In this document: piece by piece, positions 1 to 6,415 of the stretch
Layout: each line of letters starts with the position of its first letter
Position numbering within the stretch: position 1 is the first letter of the stretch
Assembly (NCBI GenBank): GCA_024224995.1
Contig: JAAENB010000958.1
Span: 1-14,754 of the forward strand
Origin: a bacterium
Lineage (GTDB): Bacteria > Spirochaetota > UBA4802 > UBA5550
Direction of reading: 5' to 3'
DNA: 14,754 nucleotides
The notes under the pieces: model-generated
Database searches by the model: none
The model's input: the letters and a program-made list of their open reading frames with translations, nothing else
What the model was told of the DNA's origin: nothing
Position numbers and translations under genes: made by a program

Positions 1-143
1 CGGCAGGTGCGGCAGGTGCGGCAGGTGCGGCAGGTGCGGCAGGTGCGGCAGGTGCGGCAGGTGCGGCAGGTGCGGCAGGTGCGGCAGGTGCGGCAGGTGC
101 GGCAGGTGCGGCAGGTGCGGCAGGTGCGGCAGGTGCGGCAGGT
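1..143. repeat. 9-bp tandem array (unit CGGCAGGTG), about 16 units, cut by window start
   Basis: Fifteen exact head-to-tail copies of CGGCAGGTG are followed by a final 8-base copy that runs straight into the dispersed repeat at 141. No unit shows a substitution. The array begins at base 1, so its true length is unknown. All units are in one phase; read on the plus strand it would encode repeating Arg-Gln-Val, but there is no ribosome-binding site or other gene signal. The flank of the dispersed repeat copy near 3833 holds a single similar unit (CGGTAGGT), so the array may be an expansion of the repeat's left edge. Confidence 0.97.
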
Positions 144-168
144 CACTGAGCGGAGCCGAAGTGCCGGA
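141..168 (+). repeat. dispersed GC-rich repeat, copy 1
   Basis: The core is CACTGAGCGGAGCCGAAGTG, preceded by GGT and followed by CCGGA. The same 28 bases recur at 3838-3865 and the 24-base core with GGT recurs at 11838-11861, all in the same orientation. The ends are complementary (CACT and AGTG) and the middle holds CGG-AG-CCG, so a weak hairpin is possible. Short repeats of this general kind are known to be scattered in many bacterial genomes; the name and family of this one are not known to me. Confidence 0.9.
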
Positions 169-257
169 CCTTCTGAAACAGCCTCCTCAGCGCCCGCATC
201 TCATACCCATAAAGACTCAGCTTAAACTGCTCCCCCGCTCCGGGCATGTCAGTGCGA

Positions 258-363
258 TATAATTCTTAAGGAGAGTTTCTTCTCAAAGTGTTCGTTTTAA
301 GAATGGCTCTCCGTAAGGATTGTCAGGAAAAGCCTCATCTCTTGCAGGAGATGAGGCTTTTTT
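258..363 (+). ncRNA. candidate small RNA or leader ending in an intrinsic terminator
   Basis: A perfect -10 hexamer TATAAT (258-263) would start transcription near 270, and the terminator at 331-363 would end it, giving about 95 nt. Upstream I see no good -35 element. Inside, ATTCTTAA (262-269) can pair with TTAAGAAT (297-304), though 262-269 straddles the predicted start. GGAGAG (270-275) can pair with CTCTCC (307-312), a competing or pseudoknotted fold, and TCC-GTAA-GGA (310-319) forms a small tetraloop hairpin. A GTG-initiated reading frame from 288 has an AAGGAG at suitable distance but runs through the terminator stem, so I do not call it a gene. No known riboswitch class is recognised. 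Confidence 0.3.
331..363 (+). terminator. rho-independent terminator
   Basis: An 11-bp perfect stem, AGCCTCATCTC (331-341) with GAGATGAGGCT (348-358), closes a six-base loop and runs directly into six T residues (358-363). This is a textbook intrinsic terminator on the plus strand. It ends whatever is transcribed from upstream, either the candidate small RNA or a gene outside the window, and insulates the regulator gene downstream. Confidence 0.88.
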
Positions 364-370
364 ATTTAAA

Positions 371-431
371 AAGACTAGTAGTTTGTCCTTTAAGACTCTC
401 ACGCCGTCTTTTGTTTACCAAAACTAGTCTT
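371..431. promoter_or_regulatory. inverted repeat, candidate operator of the XRE regulator
   Basis: AAGACTAGT (371-379) is matched by its reverse complement ACTAGTCTT (423-431); the two ACTAGT cores are 49 bp apart, a little under five helical turns. Between them a smaller hairpin AAGAC (392-396) / GTCTT (406-410) repeats the same half-site letters. The arrangement lies just upstream of the regulator's candidate promoter, where XRE-type repressors commonly bind to control themselves. That this regulator binds here is inference. Confidence 0.4.
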
Positions 432-458
432 AAAAGATTAAAAGTCAACAAAAATTTA

Positions 459-488
459 TTGCTTTTTTATAAAAAGATGCCATTATAT
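459..488 (+). promoter_or_regulatory. candidate sigma-70-type promoter of the XRE gene
   Basis: TTGCTT (459-464) and TTATAT (483-488) are separated by 18 bp. Transcription would start near 495, giving a leader of about 30 nt before the ATG at 525. Each box matches the consensus only partly, and the region is AT-rich, so chance matches are possible. Confidence 0.4.
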
Positions 489-524
489 GGCCCGGTTTAT
501 TAAATTTTTATCAGAGTGGTTTAC

Positions 525-878
525 ATGTCTATTGGCAGCAAAATCAGGGAAATAAGAAAAAGCAGGAACTTTTCACAGGGTGATCTGGCCGAACGTCTCG
601 GAGCTTATCTTACAAATATCAGCAGGTATGAACGGGATTTGCAAATTCCCTCTGCCGAAATTATCAAAAAATTAGCTGTTATTTTTGAAGTCTCCGCAGA
701 TTATTTTCTGTTCGATGAGGTGAGTGAGTCCGCTTCAGCCAAGATCAAAGATAAGACTCTGCTGGAGTTTGTTGAAAGGGTGGATAACCTGCCCAATGAG
801 CAGAAGAAGCTTGTTGTTGGGGTCATGGACGCGGTTTTGTTTAAGTATGAGGTTAAGAGGATCTCTTCGAAGGGGTGA
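525..878 (+). CDS. XRE/Cro-family transcriptional regulator
   Basis: The 117-residue protein starts MSIGSKIREIRKSRN and has a classic HTH-XRE domain at residues 2-60: the FSQGDLAERL helix pair, the recognition helix around TNISRYERDLQIPS, then EIIKKLAVIFEVSADYFLFDE. Residues 70-117 are predicted helical and charged (LLEFVERVDNLPNEQKK...) and may mediate dimerisation. The protein should be a cytoplasmic DNA-binding repressor or activator. I prefer ATG 525, which has AGAG eight bases upstream; a GTG at 516 in frame would add three residues. It is the only plus-strand gene here, separated from the HEAT gene that converges on it (ending at 925) by only 46 bp, and is preceded by its own promoter and operator-like repeat. 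Its last 80 bases are duplicated at 3865-3941. Target genes cannot be told from sequence. Confidence 0.9.
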   Translation: MSIGSKIREIRKSRNFSQGDLAERLGAYLTNISRYERDLQIPSAEIIKKLAVIFEVSADYFLFDEVSESASAKIKDKTLLEFVERVDNLPNEQKKLVVGVMDAVLFKYEVKRISSKG

Positions 879-924
879 TGTTCGATATTTACACAAAAAA
901 AATGCCCCCTCACACCCTCCCGAC

Positions 925-2280
925 TCATAAATCACGATTCATTAAATCCTTAATAGTAGGATCAACATCAGAATCATCATCTTCTTTTTCCGGGTTCAGT
1001 CTCCTATTAATTTCATTAACTGCATCATAAGCTTTGTCTCGAACAGTTTCTGCTTTATCATATTTTGCTGCTTTTTTTAAAACAGGAATATCTTTTTCAT
1101 TCCCAATTAAACGTAATTCACTAATAGCTTCTTTCCTTACAAGAAAATCCTTATCATAAAGGACCAACTGTCTTAATATTTTTTTTGACGGCTCATTTCC
1201 AATTTTTCCTAATGAACTCATTGCAGTAAAACGAATTCTCCTATCCCTGTCGTAAGCTGCTTTTTTCAAAATTGCAATATTCTTTTTCCCATCTAAATAC
1301 ATCAGTGTTTTAAGAGAATAGTCTCTTAAGTCAAAAGACGTTTTTTTGTCCAAGAAAATTGATATAATACTTTTGCGAGCTTTGGTATATTGAAGCTTGT
1401 TCAATACATACATAGAATCCTGTCTTATTTTATCTGACTTCTTTTTCTTTGTAATATTATTCAATATTTGATCAGCAACCGGTTTTCCAATAAGAGCCAA
1501 TAACTCTACATCATCCTCATCATTACCGAATAATTTATCCGATATCAATACTGTTAACAATCTTTTGTTATTGTGGTATTTTAGAACTCTTTCTCTTTGC
1601 ATATATGATAACGACTTATATTTATTAATTTCCCTAAGTATCTCCTCAATTTCTTTATTTGCGTCTTCACATAATTTCTCCGGATTATCATCTGTAACCA
1701 AAAAGGTGTAATTTCCGTCATTGGAAGCAGCCCAACATAAAAGATTGTTAACAACAATATAAGTTATATCTTTATATGAACCTTTTAAGGGGCCTTTTTG
1801 AATGATTAGCCGCACATTTTCCTTTTCTTCAAGATACCATGTTGAATCCTGAATTTGAATTTTATCACCAGCGCGATTAAGAATTTCATATGTTAGCGAT
1901 TTAAGATCAAAGGTTCCCTTGATATTTTTTTTATAATCAACATATTTCTTCCCCGGTAAAAAAATCTCCAGGAATTTTACTCTTGTATTGGCATCAAGTT
2001 TAAGAAGGATGTTCTGTAAGTCACTCATTGGGATATTATTTTCCAACAGGGCCAATAAGTTTGTTATTTTCTGCGGGAGTGATTCCTCTTGTTGTTTCTT
2101 CAAGAAGTAATTTATATCAAACTTGCCGTAATCAAACGCTCTTTTAGTTTCCGGAGTTTCTTCTGTTAGATCTATAATTTTATTATATACATCACGTATA
2201 TTTAATAATAAAAATATAAATGAGGCTAATGCTAAAACTGCAAGAATTTTTTTATTTTTTTCTCTTTTCTCTCCACTCAT
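925..2280 (-). CDS. membrane-anchored HEAT-repeat protein (paralogue 1)
   Basis: From ATG 2280 the protein has 451 residues. Residues 1-11 are basic, followed by one hydrophobic segment (about 12-30, ILAVLALASFIFLLL) that reads as an uncleaved anchor, then a mixed domain with the motif FLPGKKYVDY near residue 107, then tandem HEAT-like helical repeats over the last 200 residues (for example DRDRRIRFTAMSSLGKIGN and DKDFLVRKEAISELRLIGN). HEAT repeats form protein-binding solenoids; no enzyme motif is seen. ATG 2280 follows GAGGAAG at good spacing and lies 4 bases after the stop of the upstream gene, implying translational coupling; an upstream in-frame TTG (2310) is less likely. It is a clear paralogue of the gene at 2285-3646. 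Role unknown; an accessory or immunity role in the secretion locus is possible. Confidence 0.82.
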   Translation of the reverse strand: MSGEKREKNKKILAVLALASFIFLLLNIRDVYNKIIDLTEETPETKRAFDYGKFDINYFLKKQQEESLPQKITNLLALLENNIPMSDLQNILLKLDANTRVKFLEIFLPGKKYVDYKKNIKGTFDLKSLTYEILNRAGDKIQIQDSTWYLEEKENVRLIIQKGPLKGSYKDITYIVVNNLLCWAASNDGNYTFLVTDDNPEKLCEDANKEIEEILREINKYKSLSYMQRERVLKYHNNKRLLTVLISDKLFGNDEDDVELLALIGKPVADQILNNITKKKKSDKIRQDSMYVLNKLQYTKARKSIISIFLDKKTSFDLRDYSLKTLMYLDGKKNIAILKKAAYDRDRRIRFTAMSSLGKIGNEPSKKILRQLVLYDKDFLVRKEAISELRLIGNEKDIPVLKKAAKYDKAETVRDKAYDAVNEINRRLNPEKEDDDSDVDPTIKDLMNRDL

Positions 2281-2284
2281 TTTT

Positions 2285-3646
2285 CTATCTTCCTCTGTTA
2301 ACAGCGTCAAGATAGGGTTTTGGCAATTTTCTTTTCTTCTTTTTCAGTTTTCTCTTTGCTTCTTCAATTCTGGGTATTATAATTCTAACTACTTTTTTTT
2401 GATATTCAACATTTTTAAATACCGTTTTATGCAGTCTTTCTTCCAATTCCGTTAGGACCTTAACAGCCCGGGGATCTTCCAGGTACTCAAACGCATAAAT
2501 GATAGAGTTAATACGACTCATTTCATTTAAATAAAAATTTCGGTTCAGAAGCTTTACCAGGAAGTCAAACACGTCCGGGTGCCCGGTCTGGCCTAATGAG
2601 CGGACTGCGTTATATGCGACTGTATCGTTTCTATCATATGCCGCTTTCATTAACGGTTTTATTATTTTTGGATCTTTTTTAAAAGAATCTAATATCTGGG
2701 CAACTGCTTCTCGGATATCATCATTCTTGTCCGATAAAGCTTTTATCAATGGATTAAGCGCTTCATAATCCTTAATTTTTGTAAGGATAAATATTGCCTC
2801 GGTTCTGAGTCTAATTTCGTTTTTATCATTTTGAAATTCCTGAATCATAAACCTGGTAATATCTTTTGATTTAATTGATAATACATCTGATATATAATTT
2901 TTATTCCCATTATATCTATTTGTAAATTCGTTAAATAATAATCTTAATACCGTTTCATCCATAATATATTTATCTCGTACTGCATTTATTGCATTCCTGG
3001 CAATATCTCTATTCGAATTTTCCATGTCTTTAAAGAGCTTTTTGATCTCCTTTTCTTTATAGATGAAATATTTCTCAGGATCTCCGGGCGCAACAAGCAG
3101 ATTCTTCCATTCAGGTAATATCGCACAAATTTCGTTGTCTATAACTATATATCTTGCATCTCTGTATTCTCTTTGTGTTTTGATTCCTTTCCCAGGAAGA
3201 CCGTTTTTTATAGTAAGAACACTGTTTTTTATGGACCACTTTGATTGTTCCTCTTTTTCTATTGCTATTTTGACATTATTATTTACCTTATAATTCATGC
3301 TTTTCTCGTCCATACTGCCGGTTATCTTTACTTCATTATTAAAGATAAATTTTTTACCCGGTAAATAATAGCCCAGGTATTCAATTCGAGTTTCATGATT
3401 CTGTCGTAACAGCATATTCAGTACCGGGATTATATGCTTATTATTTTGCGATAATTCATATAGATCTTTTGCTTTTCCCGCGTAGGTTTTACTTTGGAGC
3501 TTGTTTTCAAATTCTATATAAAATTCTTCACTGACTTCAGATTGAGGGAGGTCGTTTTTACAAGCATTGTGCAAAAATGGGCAGATTAGTAATAATGCCC
3601 ATAATGTTGTAATATTACTAATCTTTTTTGTAAAAATCATAGTCAT
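2285..3646 (-). CDS. HEAT-repeat protein with N-terminal export signal, possible lipoprotein (paralogue 2)
   Basis: The protein has 453 residues. A basic start (TKK) is followed by a hydrophobic stretch (ITTLWALLLICPFLHNAC) ending in Cys29; LHNAC is a poor but possible lipobox, which in spirochaetes can be relaxed. After this comes the same domain as in paralogue 1 (YLGYYLPGKKFIF; later RYIVIDNEIC and DPEKYF), then HEAT-like repeats from about residue 250 (NEIRLRTEAIFILTKIKDYEALNPLIKAL, DRNDTVAYNAVRSLGQTGHPDVFDFLVKLL). The C-terminus is strongly basic (KRKLKKKKRK). ATG 3646 overlaps the stop of the small ORF upstream as ATGA and has AGGAG 4 bases before it; a second ATG at 3640 would also fit. 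The protein is probably exported and tethered, presenting a protein-binding solenoid. Partner unknown. Confidence 0.8.
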   Translation of the reverse strand: MTMIFTKKISNITTLWALLLICPFLHNACKNDLPQSEVSEEFYIEFENKLQSKTYAGKAKDLYELSQNNKHIIPVLNMLLRQNHETRIEYLGYYLPGKKFIFNNEVKITGSMDEKSMNYKVNNNVKIAIEKEEQSKWSIKNSVLTIKNGLPGKGIKTQREYRDARYIVIDNEICAILPEWKNLLVAPGDPEKYFIYKEKEIKKLFKDMENSNRDIARNAINAVRDKYIMDETVLRLLFNEFTNRYNGNKNYISDVLSIKSKDITRFMIQEFQNDKNEIRLRTEAIFILTKIKDYEALNPLIKALSDKNDDIREAVAQILDSFKKDPKIIKPLMKAAYDRNDTVAYNAVRSLGQTGHPDVFDFLVKLLNRNFYLNEMSRINSIIYAFEYLEDPRAVKVLTELEERLHKTVFKNVEYQKKVVRIIIPRIEEAKRKLKKKKRKLPKPYLDAVNRGR

Positions 3647-3801
3647 TTTTCTCCTAATAATTTATCTAATTTTGCTTGAGCCTTCTTATCAGAAAGAAAT
3701 TTGTCAATATTTGCCTTATTTGTCAAATAATAATCATATGCTTTTATCAGAGCTCTATCATAATGTTTAAACACCACGATTATATCCCACTCTGATAACA
3801 T
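3643..3801 (-). CDS. small hypothetical protein, 52 residues, possibly a gene remnant
   Basis: The frame from ATG 3801 encodes MLSEWDIIVVFKHYDRALIK followed by a lysine-rich helical tail ending KLDKLLGEK. An AGGGGAAAGAAG purine stretch lies upstream, and the stop overlaps the next start as ATGA, which supports real, coupled translation. The open frame continues to 3843 into the dispersed repeat, so this may be the surviving end of a longer gene cut by the repeat junction, or a short leader ORF for the HEAT pair. No family is recognised. The ATGA overlap is the main support. Confidence 0.45.
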   Translation of the reverse strand: MLSEWDIIVVFKHYDRALIKAYDYYLTNKANIDKFLSDKKAQAKLDKLLGEK

Positions 3802-3832
3802 GTGTTCTTCTTTCCCCTGCCCTCCGCAGAGC

Positions 3833-3865
3833 CGGTAGGTCACTGAGCGGAGCCGAAGTGCCGGA
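3833..3865 (+). repeat. dispersed GC-rich repeat, copy 2, with one array-like unit
   Basis: Bases 3838-3865 are identical to 141-168. The eight bases before the core, CGGTAGGT, match the 9-bp array unit at the window start with one substitution. The repeat abuts the XRE-gene fragment on its right and lies close to the 52-codon ORF on its left, so it marks a junction between unrelated pieces of DNA. Confidence 0.9.
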
Positions 3866-3941
3866 TGAGCAGAAGCTGGTTGTTGGGGTCATGGACGCAG
3901 TTTTGTTTAAGTATGAGGTTAAGAGGATCTCTTCGAAGGGG
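3865..3941 (+). pseudogene. 3'-end fragment of an XRE regulator gene (duplicate of 796-875)
   Basis: By hand alignment 75 of 77 bases are identical to 796-875 of the intact regulator, plus one in-frame 3-base gap. The fragment encodes DEQKLVVGVMDAVLFKYEVK followed by RISSKG, where the intact gene has NEQKKLVVGV and so on. The DNA-binding domain and start are absent; the stop codon is replaced (CAG in place of TGA), so the frame runs on into unrelated sequence. One difference is silent (GCG to GCA) and the gap removes one Lys codon. It is a recent partial duplication or the relic of a second, related regulator removed up to the dispersed repeat. Confidence 0.88.
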
Positions 3942-4240
3942 CAGCGGTGCGATAGTTGGGCGTGTCCCTCCGCGCACCTCTCCAAAGAAGAATCCTTCCT
4001 CTATAAAAATCCAACCCCTCTTTGGGGCTTTTATCCCCAGCGCTCCGGTCCCCATGAGAATCGGGACTAAACCCTCCATATCCCTCACGCGTTTCATAGA
4101 AGGGTTTTTGTTCTGTTTACGGCACGGCGAAAAAGGTCTTGCGCTTTCTTGTATTCTTTTTTCTTATAATATTTTATACCGGAGTCATTAAGATCTCTCT
4201 CAATCGAGGGTGTCAATTGTCAATTTCATCCAATGATTTC
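3942..4240. other. 299-bp non-coding junction segment
   Basis: No gene is supported here. The first part (to about 4080) is richer in G+C than the flanking AT-rich genes. A frame on the minus strand is open across it but would read through the repeat and has no usable ribosome-binding site. CCCC-TCTTT-GGGG (4015-4027) gives a weak 4-bp hairpin. AAACCCT (4069-4075) is complementary to AGGGTTT (4101-4107). A direct repeat TGTCAAT-TGTCAAT lies near 4211-4224. Weak resemblance of about 45 bases after 3941 to the sequence after the intact regulator (876-922) suggests the duplication once extended further. No terminator for the membrane-gene run is convincing. Confidence 0.5.
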
Positions 4241-5044
4241 TCAAGCGGATCTTTGGATTTTCCATATAATAAATATGTTTAATAACCTGTAAAGAATAAG
4301 TTTAATCAAAAAAAAGATAAATAAAATTATCGATACTACCAGTAATATTTCAGTTTTATATCCAGATAAAAAATCTTTATCAAATACAAATTGTTCCACC
4401 AGAAATCTTAAGTTTCCTAATGGATTTCGTTTGCTTAATTCTATCAAAAGCATTGTTACAGAGGAGAACAAAAATAATAGCACAAATGAAAAATTCAAAA
4501 AATTAGACTTTTCCCATAAAAGTCCTTTCTCCACTTCTTCGTCAATAAAATACTTCCCGTTAAGTGATAATAGAGCGTGCGATCTCGTTGAACAGGAAAA
4601 TTCATTAGCTGAACTGGATACTTCCGCATGTATCTCTCCAAAAATAATTTCTCCCGGAGTAATTTTCTTCTTCCAATGATCGGGTAAGGTGATCAATGTT
4701 TCATTTATAGTGTAGTATTTTATAGCCATCTCTCTTCTTGTAGTATAAATTCCATATTTCCCCCTGATTGGGACTACAAATTTACGTTCCGGCATACGTA
4801 AATTGATGTTCTTAAACGCAAATATCATTAGGAATATTATCGAGCCTAAGATTACTAGAAAAAGAAAGATTGCAAGAAACCGCTCCTCTTCCACAATGAA
4901 TAAAAGTTTAGTGCTAAAGTAAAGCATGGAGAGCATTAATACTCCAGTGAATATAAAAACCGGAGTTAACACCATTAGTGCGGCTATTTTACTTTTTTTT
5001 ACATAACGGTATTCATTTTCTGTTATTGGGCGACTTAATTGCAT
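4241..5044 (-). CDS. four-helix integral membrane protein, candidate immunity or accessory
   Basis: The 267-residue protein has hydrophobic segments at about 19-44, 55-77, 182-203 and 231-260. A soluble loop of about 100 residues between segments 2 and 3 (KYGIYTTRREMAIKYYTINE, TPGEIIFGEIHAEVSSSANEF) is rich in beta-like sequence. No catalytic motif or named family is recognised. The start ATG 5044 has AAGGGA upstream and overlaps the end of the preceding gene by 32 bases. It is the last gene of the run that begins at the spike gene. Small multi-span membrane proteins encoded after pore-forming effectors are often their immunity proteins; that role is inferred from position only. Confidence 0.78.
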   Translation of the reverse strand: MQLSRPITENEYRYVKKSKIAALMVLTPVFIFTGVLMLSMLYFSTKLLFIVEEERFLAIFLFLVILGSIIFLMIFAFKNINLRMPERKFVVPIRGKYGIYTTRREMAIKYYTINETLITLPDHWKKKITPGEIIFGEIHAEVSSSANEFSCSTRSHALLSLNGKYFIDEEVEKGLLWEKSNFLNFSFVLLFLFSSVTMLLIELSKRNPLGNLRFLVEQFVFDKDFLSGYKTEILLVVSIILFIFFLIKLILYRLLNIFIIWKIQRSA

Positions 5045-5459
5045 TGTTGATTTTCCCTTGAAGTTCTCTCCATACTTTATTTTTATTTTCTGTGTTTAAT
5101 ACAGATAGTGAGATTTCTACCGGATTATTTTGATTTTTCTCTTTTGTTCTAAGCAGAATATCTCCAGACAAGTCTTTGTTGTAATCAATAACATTCTCAT
5201 AATAAAATGTTTCATTATTGATAAAAATGTTTTTATTAACAATTATATGGTCTTCTTTTATGTGCAAATATGGGGTTGTTACATGCCAGATGAAGGTAAT
5301 CAAAAGTAATAAGCCTGTTGCAATCGCTATTTGAGCATACAGTTTTCTAAGTATGGATTTTACCCGACGGGATTTTTTTAGATTCCATATTCCTGGAATA
5401 ATTAAAACCATAGACGACATTAAATAAAGAAAGCAATATTTCAGGCTTATGTAATACAT
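5013..5459 (-). CDS. two-helix membrane protein with C-terminal PH-like domain
   Basis: The 148-residue protein has hydrophobic segments at about 7-25 and 42-62, followed by some 85 polar residues (YLHIKEDHIIVNKNIFINNE, then NVIDYNKDLSGDILLRTKEK). The two-helix plus small beta-domain layout resembles bacterial PH-domain membrane proteins, but no diagnostic motif allows a firm call. The start at ATG 5459 has only a weak purine stretch before it; an internal Met at residue 14 is an alternative. It ends inside the next gene and starts 41 bp after the previous one, so it belongs to the same run. Function unknown. Confidence 0.72.
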   Translation of the reverse strand: MYYISLKYCFLYLMSSMVLIIPGIWNLKKSRRVKSILRKLYAQIAIATGLLLLITFIWHVTTPYLHIKEDHIIVNKNIFINNETFYYENVIDYNKDLSGDILLRTKEKNQNNPVEISLSVLNTENKNKVWRELQGKINNAIKSPNNRK

Positions 5460-5500
5460 TCAGTTGTTAAATTACCCATTAAAATTATATAGTTCCACTT

Positions 5501-6235
5501 TTAACTCTTTGGCCGCACGGAGAAATAATTATTAATACAGATTACAAACCAGATGAATAATATTAATCCCGTCCAGAATAAAGTCCAGGATCTTTTCCAT
5601 GAAATAAATTCATCTAATGATTTAAAAAGATATACAGTAATATTTGGCTTATTTTCTGATGAAGAATCAGAATTATCACCCTGAATTGCTTTGTTATAAA
5701 AATAACGATCTTCTCTTTCAACACGTATCGCGTATTTTCTTAATTTATAATCTTTCATTATTTCTTCATCCCGATAATGGGCATATGCCAGAGCAAGCCA
5801 TACCGTTACTGGATGAGAGTTTTCTTGCCAATCTTGTTGAAGCAATGGCACCGTCCTATGAAAAACTCCTGCAAGACCACCATCGTTTCTCTTAGAGGGT
5901 CTTTTTTCAAAATACATTTTAGTATCAAAACCGATAAGAGGATTCTCTAACAATGAACCTGGCATGGCATTATCAAACTTAAAACAACAAACATTTTCAT
6001 ATTTTTCTGGATTTGTACTTACCTCACTTAGTGTTGCAGTATAATTTTTATCGGACATTAGTATCTCTAAATAATCTGCTGAGATATATGTTGATGCGAA
6101 CATAGCCGGAGCTGATAATAAAAATGTTGCCACTCTTGCCTTAGTACCATAGATTTTATATAATTCAGGTAACCCTAATCTCTTTTTTATTTTATCTTTA
6201 AAAAAAAACAAAAGGAAAATATACAAGCAAAACAA
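5501..6235 (-). pseudogene. C-terminal part of a membrane protein, out of frame with its N-terminal part (6198-6398)
   Basis: This open frame has no good start: the only upstream initiator is TTG 6235 without a ribosome-binding site. Its first residues (LYIFLLFFFKDKIKKRLGLP) make sense only from the K-rich stretch on. Removing one base from the A9 run at 6200-6208 joins it to the 66-codon ORF at 6198-6398 to give one 298-residue protein. The C-terminal part has a hydrophobic segment near VATFLLSAPAMFASTY, an extracytoplasmic-looking middle domain with two adjacent cysteines (NVCCFKF) and a final segment TLFWTGLILFIWFVICI. It may be a true broken gene, an assembly or sequencing error in the homopolymer, or be rescued by slippage. 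Possible immunity or accessory protein of the cargo upstream. Confidence 0.6.
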
Positions 6236-6398
6236 TGGTAACCATTACTATTCTTAAATATTTAAAAACAATAATTTCATCCGGTATCCATAGCATAACC
6301 AGGGGGACTAAAAAAAGTATAGCTAAAAGATATGCTAATTGAGGGGCATAGTGTTTTATGTAATTTATCAAAAAAATATTTTTTGCATTAATACTCAT
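6198..6398 (-). CDS. N-terminal part of the same membrane protein, 66 residues, ending at the A9 run
   Basis: ATG 6398 has a good AGAGGA seven bases upstream and lies 17 bp after the effector gene's stop, so this is the natural start of the next gene in the run. The protein has two hydrophobic segments (AYLLAILFLVPLVMLWI and YLRIVMVTIVLLVYFPFVFF) and stops at TAA formed right at the end of nine T residues on the coding strand (plus 6200-6208). With eight T residues the frame would read on as KDKIKKRLGLPELYKIYG in the following ORF. As it stands this is a two-helix peptide that lacks a soluble domain. A complete product probably needs both pieces. Confidence 0.65.
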   Translation of the reverse strand: MSINAKNIFLINYIKHYAPQLAYLLAILFLVPLVMLWIPDEIIVFKYLRIVMVTIVLLVYFPFVFF

Positions 6399-6415
6399 AC
6401 TACTGTCCTCTTTAC

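Noticed and set aside
1..143. CRISPR array
   Set aside because: Units of 9 bp are contiguous, with no spacers and no repeat-length or cas gene support.
7..225. Plus-strand frame encoding an Arg-Gln-Val repeat protein
   Set aside because: It is only the 9-bp array read as codons, with no ribosome-binding site before it in the window and an end inside non-coding sequence.
288..503. Small plus-strand gene starting at GTG 288 after AAGGAG
   Set aside because: The frame runs through a strong intrinsic terminator and the regulator's operator and promoter region; the product looks random and basic.
880..924. Terminator between the convergent regulator and HEAT genes
   Set aside because: There is a run of A residues (T on the minus strand), but I find no stem next to it on either strand.
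3840..4097. Minus-strand ORF across the junction segment
   Set aside because: Its last part is the antisense of the regulator fragment followed by the repeat's HFGSAQ end, and there is no ribosome-binding site.
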